Shown: positions 1 through 8,217, numbered from the stretch's first letter. The stretch: DNA of 12,400 bases from JAXGYX01 sp964487355 (GCA_964487355.1 CAZAPS010000041.1:1-12400); one strand, 5' to 3'. Numbers and translations: made by a program. Notes: generated by a model not told the origin, from the sequence alone.

Positions 1-2829
1 GCGTGACAGGGTCGGCGATCGCGTCGTCTGCTGACGAGGGGTTGGAAGATACAGGAATATCTGAATCTGCGAATGTTGAGAGTTCGGCGATTGGGACGAG
101 CGCGCTTAATGATTCGGCACCGGATGTGGATGACAACGATCCGACGGAGAGCTACGCAGGCGACAAGTCGACTGTGGAATCGGAATCGACTGGTGAGAGT
201 TCGAACGTGGCTGTTTCGCCGACGAGCGCTTCCTTGGGCGAGACTGAATCTTCGGATACAAATAGTGAAACCGGCGAATCGGATAGTTCAAGTGAACCTG
301 CCACCACGCTTTATGATCGGTTGATGGCGGCGACCAATTTTGCCGAAGCCGAAGAATTGTTGCGCGCCGCGAGTCAGCAAGAGATTGACTCGCTTTCGAG
401 CGAACAGCTCGCCGCGCTTGAACAGCATCTGGGGACGATTGATAGCGCCGGACGGAATGTCGTGCCAAGCACGGTATCAATGACACAGGCGGCTCCGTTT
501 AAATCACCGGTCCAAGTTACTTCGAGCGCGCTCCGCCGTATGGCGATGGCGAACTCTCGAAAACTGCCGGGGGAAGACGACAATGGATTGGTAACCGATA
601 AGAACGCGGTTTCGAACGGAGACGGCACATACACGATTACCATGGAGACCTACACGACCGGCACGGTGACGACCGTTGAGCAATCGGTTCCGGTGGACGT
701 CGTACTTGTGCTGGATCAGTCCGGCTCGATGACAGAATCATTTCCGGGCGCTGCGAATCGTCAGGCGGCGATGAAGACGTCGGTCAATAATTTCATCAGC
801 AGTGTGGCGGATGAATTCGACGCGCAGACTGCTGATCACAGAATCTCGATCGTCACCTTCGCAAGCAGTTCCTCTATCCGCAACGGATGGACATACTTGA
901 ACCCTGCAGGAATGACAGCGCTGCAAAACAGTGTGAACACTCTGCCGAATCCATCCGGAGCGACCAACGCGTCCGCCGGCATGGCCAACGCCGAGACACT
1001 GATGGGAACAGGATACAATTATGCTGGTGCGAACACGACCCGTAACAAAGTAGTCATTGTCTTTACTGACGGCGTGCCGACCGCCTCTTCGAGGTTTAGC
1101 GAAAGTGTCGCGACCAACGCGATTCAGAGCGCTAAAAATCTCAAGGACGCCGGTGTGACGGTCTACTCGATCGGTATCTTTGGGGGAGCCAATCCGAATC
1201 AATTGTACGGGGAGTCCGGTTTTGATCGAAACTCTGATGGGACGGTTGGTTCATACTGGGCTGAAGCGAAATTTCTATCTATTGGCGATGTTACCAATGT
1301 AGACATTCCGGCGGGCAATAGATTTCTGAACTATCTTTCGAGTAACTTCATGGACGCGGTCCAGATTGGTTTAACTGAGTATAGCGCATGGGAATGGTTA
1401 GATATAAATTATAAAGGCTGGGAAATTACCAATAAGCACACTCAAACCGACACCGGATACTATCTTTCGGCCGCCAACGCCGGCGAGCTGGACAACATTT
1501 TTGAGAGCATCGCTCAAAATATCGAGACACCGAAGATCAGTCTTGGTTCGAACACTGTGGTGCGCGATACCGTCAGTCCTTATTTCACACTACCGGCCAA
1601 CGTCAGTCAGATAGGTGTGTACAAAGCGGCGGCAACCGCCACAACTTTGACTGATGATAGCTGGGGGGCGCGCACACCTCTTGCGCTGACGCCGACGATT
1701 ACCGGCAACACTGTGTCGGTGACCGGCTTTGATTATGACGCCAACTTCGTGACTGACACGCCAAAGGAGGATGGCAGCTACGGTAGTAAGTTGATCATCG
1801 AGTTTGTTGTCACACCCAAAGATGGCTTTCTGGGTGGAAACGGTGTGACGACCAATGAAGGACTGACCGATGGTGTTTATGACCCTGATGGCATCCTGGT
1901 CGAAAGCTTTGACCCACCCACAGTCGATGTTCCATTAGAATCGATCACAATCAACATCTCGGACGCAGACTTTGGAAGCTATTATGGGCAACCGATTGAT
2001 CAGGATGATCTCAAGCTGACTGCGGAAGTCAAAATAGGTGGAATCGAGCTCGATTTCAACGAGCCAAACTTTGGCCTCGAACCATGGCAAAACGAATATG
2101 TTGATATTCAGGTTACACCCTCCACTAACGCGACGGGTGGTTTTGATCAAGTCACCACGGATTTCACTTACATGCTGGAAGTCACTGTAACACCGAAAAA
2201 GACCGGCACCATTTCTTCCGAAGGCGAAACCGGGACTGGAAGTGGAATGATAAAGGTTTTCAAGCCTAAGCTGACCTTTAAAGACAGCGACGTTTGGTAT
2301 GGCGATACCGCGACCTACGGTGATACCGTCAATCTCGTGAATCAAACATGGGTCCACGGCGATTTGGATCACAGTGCTACTGATCTGACAATGCTTAATA
2401 GTGAGCCCACGTTGACCTTGGGTTACACACCGGATCCCACGAAGCTCAGCGCCGGAACGGTCAACACTAAACAGGATATTCCCGTCAAGGTCGATGTTTC
2501 CATTCCTTTTGGAGTGGCGCAGACACCACAAAACATCAACGAGCACACGACTTTTGTACATCAGGCCTGTGCTCCACCCTGTGCTTGGGTCACGCCGGTC
2601 ACGCCCGGTGATCCGGCCTTCCTGCTCCACGTGAAGACCGCCTCGTTGACCATCACAAAGACAGGTGGCGAGAGCGACGAGCCATACGTGTTCACCATCA
2701 AAAAAGATGGTGCGCCGTACACCAAGGCGACCGTTGTCGGCAACGGCAGCGTCACGATCACAGAACTCCCGATTGGCACCTACACCATCGAGGAAGACCT
2801 CGATTGGAGCTGGCGCTACAGCGCGAGTG
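1..2829 (+). CDS. VWA-domain surface protein, partial at both ends
   Basis: Large secreted adhesin-like protein, open from the window edge into the assembly gap (about 942 codons from position 3). Residues 1-100 are a Ser/Thr/Glu/Asp-rich low-complexity stretch, followed by a short helical segment (about 103-148). A VWA domain spans about 225-410 and has a complete metal-ion-dependent adhesion site: D238-x-S240-x-S242 in LDQSGSM, T321 in GATNASAG, and D356 in FTDG. Several beta-rich repeats follow, and from about 880 a CnaB/SpaA-like prealbumin fold (TITKTGG, YVFTIKKDG, LPIGTYTIEED). No signal peptide is visible, so the GTG at 3 is probably internal and the true start lies upstream. The C-terminus, where an anchor is expected, is lost in the gap. 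After the gap a frame reading DSD and then TGA (2940-2942) could be its end, but the gap length is nominal. It lies directly upstream of two further surface proteins. The VWA call is firm; the ligand is unknown. Confidence 0.88.
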
Positions 2830-2929
2830 NNNNNNNNNNNNNNNNNNNNNNNNNNNNNNNNNNNNNNNNNNNNNNNNNNNNNNNNNNNNNNNNNNNNNNN
2901 NNNNNNNNNNNNNNNNNNNNNNNNNNNNN
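2830..2929. other. Assembly gap (100 N)
   Basis: Exactly 100 unspecified bases, the conventional length for a scaffold gap of unknown size. It removes the C-terminal end of the VWA protein, so reading frame continuity across it should not be assumed. Confidence 0.99.
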
Positions 2930-2959
2930 CGATTCTGATTGAAGGAGGGGGAGGACAAA

Positions 2960-3544
2960 ATGAGTCAAAAAAATCAAGTGAGTCCGAATCAGGGACACAA
3001 AACTAAACATAAAGTCAGCCCACTGACACTTTCTCTCTTGATTCTTCTATTGACCGTAACAGTGGCCGGCACACTGGCCTTTTTGGTCACGAGCAGCGGC
3101 CCGATAGTGAATAGTTTCAGCCCATCGGCCGTGGACTGCGAAGTGAGTGAAACATTTGATGGCACTATCAAGAGTGATGTGAATGTGAAGAATACCGGCG
3201 ACACCGATGCCTATGTGCGCGTCAAGCTGGTGTCCTACCGCGTCAACGACAATGGTGCCCGAATCGGCGGAATCGCGACGGTTCCGGGTTTCACACTTGG
3301 AGAAAATTGGGTGAAATTTGGCGATCATTACTATTACACAAAACCGCTGGCGCCGGGCGCTGAAGCAGATACAGCTCTGACCGCTACCGGCATCACCCTT
3401 CAGTCCTACACTGACGCCGATGGCGGCAACCAGGTGATCGAAGTCATGGCGGAGGCCATTCAAAGTGGACCTGCCCGGGCGGTCGAACAGTCTTGGGGCG
3501 TGTCCATTTCAGAGGGCAGCGTCACAGAATATACGGGAGGGTAA
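2960..3544 (+). CDS. TasA/camelysin-like protein with SipW-type signal peptide
   Basis: Predicted 194-residue exported protein. A basic N-terminus (KTKHK) leads into a hydrophobic segment (about 21-43) ending in GTLAFLV, then SSGPIVNSFSP. This is the SipW-cognate signal-peptide pattern of TasA and camelysin-type proteins, which are processed by a dedicated type I signal peptidase. The mature part is beta-rich, with VNVKNTGDTDAYVRVKL (a strand pattern typical of TasA-like domains) and DHYYYTKPLAPGAEA. The start is ATG 2960, preceded by a GGAGG-type site at 2943-2953; the TTG at 2939 would lie on top of that site. It ends 6 bases before the next start, so the two are almost certainly co-transcribed. 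In Bacillus TasA forms matrix fibres; a fibre or matrix subunit role here is inference. No sipW gene is in the window. Confidence 0.83.
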   Translation: MSQKNQVSPNQGHKTKHKVSPLTLSLLILLLTVTVAGTLAFLVTSSGPIVNSFSPSAVDCEVSETFDGTIKSDVNVKNTGDTDAYVRVKLVSYRVNDNGARIGGIATVPGFTLGENWVKFGDHYYYTKPLAPGAEADTALTATGITLQSYTDADGGNQVIEVMAEAIQSGPARAVEQSWGVSISEGSVTEYTGG

Positions 3545-3550
3545 ACGAAA

Positions 3551-4402
3551 GTGATACTACAAAAAAAATCGATGAAAACACTTCTGACCCTGCTGTTGGC
3601 TTTAACGATGCTGGTGGGCTTATCATCCCGGACAGCTGCCGCTAACCCCATCGTCAGCTTCCAAGATGGCAAGTTGATTGTTTTTGAGCCCGGCAGCGCC
3701 TACACAAACTCGGATTTGTTTGATGGTTTCAAAGGGGTCATGCCCGGAGATGTGTTGAACGAAACGATCATCGTGGAGAATCGGACCGATGAGTGCTCTT
3801 CGATCAAGGTCTATATGAGAGCGATCCCGCACGATCCGCAGACCAATCCGCCCAGCGACTCAGTCATCGCGGCAGGTGAAAGCATCGCCGGCATGAACGA
3901 CTTTTTGTCCAAGCTGTCGCTGACCGTATATAATGGATCGCAAAAAATCTACGATGACTCACCCGATAAGGCTGGTAGTCTGAACCAAAATGTCTACCTG
4001 GGCACACTGAGCAAAGGTGAGTCGCTGACGTTGGATGTCGAACTGACGGTTCCGATCGAGCTTGGCAACGAATATATGAATCGAGCTGGCGAAGTGGATT
4101 GGGCTTTTGTGGTCGAATGTCATGATGAACCCGGCACCACTACTACAACCACGACGACCACAACGTCAACACCCACAATCACGACGCCCACTACCACGCC
4201 TTTTGAACCGACAAAATCGATTCCCACTCCGTCCAAACCGGGCTTCAAGCCGGGCCCGACTAAACCGACGCCTCCGGATAAAACAATCCCGCGGACCGGT
4301 GCCGGCCCGACAATTGGATTCTTTGGCTTCCTCGCGCTTGGCGCGGTGACCGCGATCGTCCAAATCGTCAGAAGACGCCGACCGGACGAAGAATCACTCT
4401 AA
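3551..4402 (+). CDS. Sortase-anchored (IPRTG) surface protein with Thr/Pro stalk
   Basis: Predicted 283-residue wall-anchored protein. Residues 1-31 form a classical signal peptide ending near TAAA. Residues 32-193 form a beta-rich ectodomain with features of the TasA-like neighbourhood (VMPGDVLNETIIVENRT, and EVDWAFVVE near its end). A stalk follows: ten consecutive Thr (196-205), then Thr/Pro/Lys-rich sequence to 245. The C-terminus is a sorting signal: IPRTG at 246-250, a membrane segment (about 254-273), then RRRR. IPxTG is a variant of LPxTG. The start GTG 3551 is chosen because GGAGG (3536-3540) sits 10 bases upstream; the ATG at 3572 is 31 bases from it. The Thr tract uses mixed codons, so it is not a simple nucleotide repeat. 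It may anchor the TasA-like protein, as TapA does in Bacillus, but that is inference. Confidence 0.83.
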   Translation: MILQKKSMKTLLTLLLALTMLVGLSSRTAAANPIVSFQDGKLIVFEPGSAYTNSDLFDGFKGVMPGDVLNETIIVENRTDECSSIKVYMRAIPHDPQTNPPSDSVIAAGESIAGMNDFLSKLSLTVYNGSQKIYDDSPDKAGSLNQNVYLGTLSKGESLTLDVELTVPIELGNEYMNRAGEVDWAFVVECHDEPGTTTTTTTTTTSTPTITTPTTTPFEPTKSIPTPSKPGFKPGPTKPTPPDKTIPRTGAGPTIGFFGFLALGAVTAIVQIVRRRRPDEESL

Positions 4403-4431
4403 ATAACATCTATATGTCCACTTATATGTAC

Positions 4432-4470
4432 AATCGTGTCGCCGAGACCAAACCCGGCGACACGATTTTT
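4432..4470 (+). terminator. Intrinsic terminator of the surface-protein operon
   Basis: Perfect 13-bp stem (4432-4444 with 4455-4467), 10-base loop, then a T run. It lies 29 bases after the stop of the sortase-anchored protein. Sequence on the opposite side is not T-rich, so it acts on the + strand. Confidence 0.92.
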
Positions 4471-4616
4471 ATTTCGATTCGCTCTGTACGATTTTTGGGA
4501 CAGATTATCTGAGAAAATCTACTTTGCAAGCAAGTGTCCGCAATCTTAACCTTTGGAAAATTCAGGTGCATTACGTGTGGCTAAGGTAGGACACGTTACA
4601 AAGTGAGGAGTGAATG

Positions 4617-5009
4617 ATGAAAAAGATAATTCTATTGCTGTTAACCACAATCGTGCTGCTTTCCGGATGTGGATTTCAACCCGGTACCCAAAAAAAAGCT
4701 GCGGAGTTACATGATTTCAACAGGGCTTTTCCGGAATATGTGGAGGAGAGCTGGTGTCAAATCCCCGAAGATGGGAGCTACATGTATCTGGACACAAACC
4801 CTTTCGATCTCGACAAGGCACATGATTCCGAGGCGTATGGGGCGATTATGCAGGCGAATGAAAAGCTGGGCTTCACTGCGGCGCTCGGCAACAAAATGGG
4901 TCAGACCAGCGCCCTCGACGGCAGGCAGACCGAGTCGAATGACCTTGCCCTTGTAAGCTGGAAATATCATCCGAACAATGGATTGGAAGTCACTTACGAA
5001 TGGAAATAG
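4617..5009 (+). CDS. Small hypothetical lipoprotein
   Basis: About 130 residues. The N-terminus is a lipoprotein signal peptide: KK, a hydrophobic run, and the lipobox LLSGC with Cys18 as the predicted lipidated residue (counting from ATG 4617). There are two adjacent ATGs, at 4614 and 4617. The second has the better spacing (6 bases) from AGGAG at 4606-4610. The mature domain has no catalytic motif I recognise. It contains a patch YMYLDTNPFDLD and ends with SWKYHPNNGLEVTYEWK, a style seen in small uncharacterised Clostridia lipoproteins. The gene stands alone, between the upstream operon's terminator and the iron regulator, so context gives no function. The product should sit on the outer face of the cytoplasmic membrane. 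Confidence 0.8.
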   Translation: MKKIILLLLTTIVLLSGCGFQPGTQKKAAELHDFNRAFPEYVEESWCQIPEDGSYMYLDTNPFDLDKAHDSEAYGAIMQANEKLGFTAALGNKMGQTSALDGRQTESNDLALVSWKYHPNNGLEVTYEWK

Positions 5010-5039
5010 CTTTAATTTGAGCGCATACTTTTGATTAGT

Positions 5040-5070
5040 TGAATCGGGGCTAACGACGCTGCCCGATTCA
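5040..5070. repeat. Hairpin downstream of the lipoprotein gene
   Basis: Perfect 9-bp inverted repeat, TGAATCGGG (5040-5048) with CCCGATTCA (5062-5070), 13-base loop. It lies 31 bases after the lipoprotein stop, but no T run follows, so it is not a textbook intrinsic terminator. It may stabilise the 3' end of the transcript. Confidence 0.5.
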
Positions 5071-5118
5071 TATGGCGGACCTGTTTTGACACACTAAGAT
5101 ATCGTGCAACAAATCGAA

Positions 5119-5147
5119 TTGACAATGGTTGACATAGATGATAATGT
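5119..5147 (+). promoter_or_regulatory. Promoter of the DtxR-family regulator
   Basis: Perfect -35 TTGACA at 5119-5124, with GATAAT at 5140-5145 (15-base spacer) or TAATGT at 5142-5147 (17-base spacer) as the -10. A second TTGACA at 5129-5134 is too close to either -10 to serve as its -35. Transcription would start near 5152, inside the inverted repeat that follows. Confidence 0.65.
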
Positions 5148-5183
5148 ACAGATGTTAGTTGCGGCTAACATCTGTTTTATTTT
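5148..5183. promoter_or_regulatory. Perfect inverted repeat at the regulator's start site: operator or terminator
   Basis: An 11-bp perfect inverted repeat, ACAGATGTTAG (5148-5158) with CTAACATCTGT (5165-5175), 6-base loop, then TTTATTTT. Its position directly after the -10 fits an operator, and the GTTAG/CTAAC halves recall DtxR-type boxes, although the centre here is 6 bases rather than 1. The T-rich tail also fits a weak intrinsic terminator for transcripts arriving from upstream. The sequence alone does not decide between these. Confidence 0.55.
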
Positions 5184-5204
5184 CTGATATAGGACTAGAA
5201 GTCG

Positions 5205-5573
5205 ATGAAATATAGTAAATCAGTTGAAATGTATCTAAAGACCATCTATATCCTGGAGAAGCAGCATGGGCACGCTCATGTTGTCGATATAGCTGAATAC
5301 CTTGATCTAGCGAAACCCAGCGTGACCAAGGCGATGGACCGCTTGAAGAATGAAGAGCTGATCGATAAGGAGAGCTATGGGCACATCACGTTGACCGCGA
5401 AGGGAAAACAGGTGTCCGAGGCGATCTATCATCGTTATGAGCTGATCACTTTGTTTTTACAGCAGTCGTTGAGCCTTTCGTCCAGTGAGGCGTCGATCAA
5501 CGCCTGTCGCATGGAACATGTCCTAACCGATGAGATGGTCCGGGCGATCGAGCGATATGTGAAAGAGACCTGA
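5205..5573 (+). CDS. DtxR/MntR-family metal-dependent transcriptional regulator
   Basis: Short iron- or manganese-sensing repressor, 122 residues. A winged-helix DNA-binding domain (about 1-65, with VVDIAEYLDLAKPSVTKAMDRL as the helix-turn-helix) is followed by the dimerisation and metal-binding domain; the SH3-like third domain of full-length DtxR is absent. By comparison with remembered DtxR and MntR sequences, the primary-site residues match the iron-type DtxR set: M9 (DtxR M10), C101, E104 and H105 in ACRMEH (C102, E105, H106). The MntR-specific D8/E11 pair reads Met/Lys. The DtxR ancillary-site residues H79, E83 and H98 appear to be replaced by Y78, T82 and S97. It sits upstream of feoAB, which it probably represses under iron sufficiency. 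A weak AGGA site (5191-5194) precedes ATG 5205. The family is firm; metal preference is inferred. Confidence 0.87.
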   Translation: MKYSKSVEMYLKTIYILEKQHGHAHVVDIAEYLDLAKPSVTKAMDRLKNEELIDKESYGHITLTAKGKQVSEAIYHRYELITLFLQQSLSLSSSEASINACRMEHVLTDEMVRAIERYVKET

Positions 5574-5621
5574 CGAAGTGGTCCGCGCTCCGGCATGACA
5601 GGAAGATTATTTGTACCCTTC

Positions 5622-5627
5622 TATAAT
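5622..5627 (+). promoter_or_regulatory. Possible -10 element for feoA
   Basis: A perfect TATAAT hexamer in the 131-base gap between the regulator and feoA. No good -35 is found at 16-18 bases; ATGACA at 5595-5600 is 21 bases away. It may be activator-dependent or chance, and feoA could instead be read through from the regulator's promoter. Confidence 0.35.
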
Positions 5628-5704
5628 TATCAATTCTAAGCATGGCTTTTTCGCTTAATAATGACACACCGTCCGATTCCAGCACCAAAAGAGAGGGAAG
5701 CATG

Positions 5705-6094
5705 ATGACCTTAAGGGAAGCCAAAAACAAAGAACGATATATCGTTGAGAAATCACTGCTTAAGCAACCGGCGAAACGCAGGTTGGAGGCGATGGGTTTG
5801 ATTGAGGGAACGATGGTTTTTAAGATCAACGAGGCCCTGGACGGATCCATCATTTTTATGATTCGAGGCAGCAGGCTTGCCATTGGTAGAGAATTGGCGG
5901 AAATGATCGAGGTCCGTAACCTGACCGACGAAGATTTACGACAGAGGGGAAGAAGGCGCGGAAGATCTTCGAGATTTGGACGGGGCAGAGGCAGAGGCAG
6001 GGGCCGTGGAAATGATATCGGCGGACTCAACGCCGTGGGCGGCGACGTAAACCACGACGCGAAGATGGAAAGAGGTGGGAAGATTGCCGGCTAA
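5705..6094 (+). CDS. feoA: FeoA with an Arg-Gly-rich C-terminal tail
   Basis: Small cytoplasmic SH3-like partner of the FeoB ferrous iron transporter. The first 73 residues match the usual FeoA core, from MTLREAK through RLEAMGLIEGTMV and MIRGSRLAIGRELAEMIEV. The protein then continues for about 55 residues beyond the normal FeoA length (about 75), with a basic Arg/Gly region including RGRGRGRGRG, and ends in an uncharged, Gly/Asp/Asn-containing tail. The repeat arises from an in-frame tandem hexamer (GGCAGA and variants, 5984-6007). Start ATG 5705 is favoured because GAGGG (5693-5697) lies 7 bases upstream. ATG 5702 is directly adjacent, and the ATG at 5642 would add an unfamiliar N-terminus. 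The 3' end overlaps feoB by about 11 bases, indicating translational coupling. The core is firm; the role of the tail is unknown. Confidence 0.88.
   Translation: MTLREAKNKERYIVEKSLLKQPAKRRLEAMGLIEGTMVFKINEALDGSIIFMIRGSRLAIGRELAEMIEVRNLTDEDLRQRGRRRGRSSRFGRGRGRGRGRGNDIGGLNAVGGDVNHDAKMERGGKIAG
5984..6007 (+). repeat. Tandem hexamer repeat inside feoA
   Basis: Four consecutive 6-base units: GGCAGA, GGCAGA, GGCAGG, GGCCGT. They are in frame and encode Gly-Arg four times. The last unit uses a different Arg codon and the third differs at one base, so the repeat is slightly diverged. Confidence 0.85.
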
Positions 6095-8156
6095 TCGTCA
6101 AAAATCCACAGGAACAATCGTGGGTTCGACCCGCGGATCCGAAGAACTGCAAATCGGTTTTGTCGGAAATCCCAACAGTGGCAAGACCACTTTATTTAAC
6201 GCGTACACCGGCGCTCGCCTAAAGGTGGCCAACTGGCCGGGCGTGACTGTGGAGAAGAAAGAGGGCGCGTTCAAGTACCACAACCATATCTACAAGCTGG
6301 TCGACCTGCCGGGTATCTATAGCCTGACTTCTTACTCGCTTGAGGAGAAAATCAGCCGACAATATATTTTGAGTGACAATGTCGATGTGATCATCGACGT
6401 GGTCGACGCGTCCAACTTGGAACGCAATCTGTACCTGACCTTGCAGCTGATTGAGACCGGCAAACCGGTGGTCATGGCGCTGAACATGATGGACATCGTC
6501 GAAGAGCGCGGTATGGAAATCGACCTTCACCGATTGCCGGAACTGCTTCAGATTCCGGTCATTCCGGTATCCGCCAAGAAAAAAACCGGTTTTGATATCC
6601 TGATGCACGCGGCGTCGCACCACAGCGAGGTGGATGTGGACAACCGAGTCGTGATCTACAGTGAACTGCTTGAAGAGAAGATCGCGGCGATCAAAAACCG
6701 TTTGATCGAGCACGATCCGGATCTATATAATCCTCGTTTTTACGCGATCAAACTATTGGAAAACGATCCCGATATCATGGACGAGTGTCCGGTGGATGTT
6801 TCGGACATCGTCGATCGCAGCTATGAGACCGAACTCATCAATCAAAAGTATGATTTCATCGAGGATGTGATTGAGGAAGTGCTGGTCCGCAGACAAAAAC
6901 GCGTGGAAATCACCGATAAAGTCGACAGCGTGCTGACCCATAGAGTATGGGGCGTGCCCATATTTTTAGGTGTCATGGCACTTGTCTTCTTCCTGACCTT
7001 TACGCTGGGCGACGGACTCAAAGAAATACTCGAAGGTTGGTTGGAACAGTTTAGTGACTGGAGCGCCGGCGCGTTGCTGAGCGCTCAGGCGAATCCCATC
7101 CTCAGCTCACTGATCGTTGACGGAATCATTCCCGGTGTGGGCACCATCTTGGAGTTCTTGCCGAACATCGCGATTTTGTTCCTGGCGCTGGCGTTTTTGG
7201 AGGACAGCGGATATATGGCGAGAGTCGCCTATGTCATGAACGGCATTATGAATAAGATCGGCCTGTCGGGGCGAGCCTTCATTCCAATGCTGTTGGGCTT
7301 CGGCTGTACCGTGCCGGCCATCATGGCCACCCGTACGCTGGAAAATCAGCGCGACAGAAGAAAAGCGATCCTGATCACACCGTTTATGTCCTGTAGCGCG
7401 AAAATACCGATCTATGTAATGTTGTCCGGCATGTTTTTTGGCAGATGGGCGTCGCTGGCCGCGCTGTCGATGTACATCATCGGCCTGTTCGCCGGATTGT
7501 TCACGGCATATATCGCGACAAAGATCGAAAACAAAGTCGATCGGTCAACGGTGATTAAGAAGACAAACGAAAGCTACCATCTATTGATCGAGCTGCCGGA
7601 ATATAAGTCGCCCAACGCGAACAGCATCGCGCTCTATGTCTGGGAAAACACCAAGGCCTATGTGATGAAGGCGGGCACGACCATTTTCCTGGCGTCGGTG
7701 TTGTTGTGGTTCATTTTGAGCTTTGGCGTCACCGGATTCACCGAGGACATGTCACTCAGCTTTGGCGCCGCGTTCGGACGGTTTGTTGCTCCGCTGCTGA
7801 AACCGGCGGGTCTGGGCTTTTGGCAGATCGGCGTCGCGCTGATCGCCGGCTTGGCCGCCAAGGAAGTCGTGGCGTCCAGCCTGGGCATCTTGTTCGGCAT
7901 CGCCAGCATGGAGTCGGCCGCAGGTCTGAGCGCCATGCAGCAATCATTCGCCTCAATGGGCTTTGGCCCCTTGAACGCCTATTCACTGATGATCTTTGTG
8001 CTGTTTTACACACCTTGTCTGGCCGCGTTGATCGTCGCCGCCAAGGAATTGAAATCAATCAAATGGACCGCGTTTATTTTCGTCTTTCAAATTATGTCGG
8101 CGTGGGTGGCGTCGGTGCTGGTCTACCAGATCGGCAGCATGATTATCGGAAGCTGA
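6084..8156 (+). CDS. feoB: FeoB, ferrous iron transporter
   Basis: Inner-membrane Fe(II) transporter with an N-terminal GTPase-like domain, 690 residues, within the family's usual range. G-motifs: GNPNSGKTT (28-36), DLPG (74-77), NMMD (134-137) and SAKKKTG as G5. From about residue 290 the polytopic membrane domain begins (VWGVPIFLGVMALVFFLTF). It contains both Gate motifs with their conserved cysteines: GFGCTVPAIMATR (C408) and PFMSCSAKIPIY (C437). Start choice: TTG 6084 has AGAGG (6071-6075) 8 bases upstream; GTG 6075 is the alternative, with a poorer site. Either overlaps the end of feoA. FeoA and the Cys-rich membrane protein downstream complete the locus. No FeoC-like helix-turn-helix gene is present. 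Control by the upstream DtxR-family regulator is likely but inferred. Confidence 0.96.
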   Translation: MPANRQKSTGTIVGSTRGSEELQIGFVGNPNSGKTTLFNAYTGARLKVANWPGVTVEKKEGAFKYHNHIYKLVDLPGIYSLTSYSLEEKISRQYILSDNVDVIIDVVDASNLERNLYLTLQLIETGKPVVMALNMMDIVEERGMEIDLHRLPELLQIPVIPVSAKKKTGFDILMHAASHHSEVDVDNRVVIYSELLEEKIAAIKNRLIEHDPDLYNPRFYAIKLLENDPDIMDECPVDVSDIVDRSYETELINQKYDFIEDVIEEVLVRRQKRVEITDKVDSVLTHRVWGVPIFLGVMALVFFLTFTLGDGLKEILEGWLEQFSDWSAGALLSAQANPILSSLIVDGIIPGVGTILEFLPNIAILFLALAFLEDSGYMARVAYVMNGIMNKIGLSGRAFIPMLLGFGCTVPAIMATRTLENQRDRRKAILITPFMSCSAKIPIYVMLSGMFFGRWASLAALSMYIIGLFAGLFTAYIATKIENKVDRSTVIKKTNESYHLLIELPEYKSPNANSIALYVWENTKAYVMKAGTTIFLASVLLWFILSFGVTGFTEDMSLSFGAAFGRFVAPLLKPAGLGFWQIGVALIAGLAAKEVVASSLGILFGIASMESAAGLSAMQQSFASMGFGPLNAYSLMIFVLFYTPCLAALIVAAKELKSIKWTAFIFVFQIMSAWVASVLVYQIGSMIIGS

Positions 8157-8217
8157 AAATGAACCGGACTTAAGAGCTTTGCCCATGTTGGCAGTTTGTT
8201 GAAAAGAGGTGATGGAT

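Noticed and set aside
1935..2630. 231-codon - strand open frame inside the VWA gene
   Set aside because: Antisense shadow; the + strand frame carries the domains and the - strand translation matches nothing recognisable.
4136..4205. Thr-codon stretch as a simple-sequence phase-variation tract
   Set aside because: The Thr codons are mixed (ACT, ACA, ACC, ACG), so there is no uniform repeat unit for slippage.
4522..4590. Promoter for the small lipoprotein gene
   Set aside because: TTGCAA at 4524 has only a poor -10 (TAACCT) at 17 bases, and TTGGAA at 4553 has none; neither is convincing.
5634..5658. Imperfect inverted repeat (TAAGC/GCTTA) before feoA as a DtxR operator
   Set aside because: Only five paired bases with a 12-base spacer and no match to the DtxR consensus or to the repeat upstream of the regulator.
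7706..8173. 155-codon open frame overlapping the end of feoB
   Set aside because: Arg-rich translation typical of an alternative frame of a GC-rich gene; feoB in the other frame is unmistakable.
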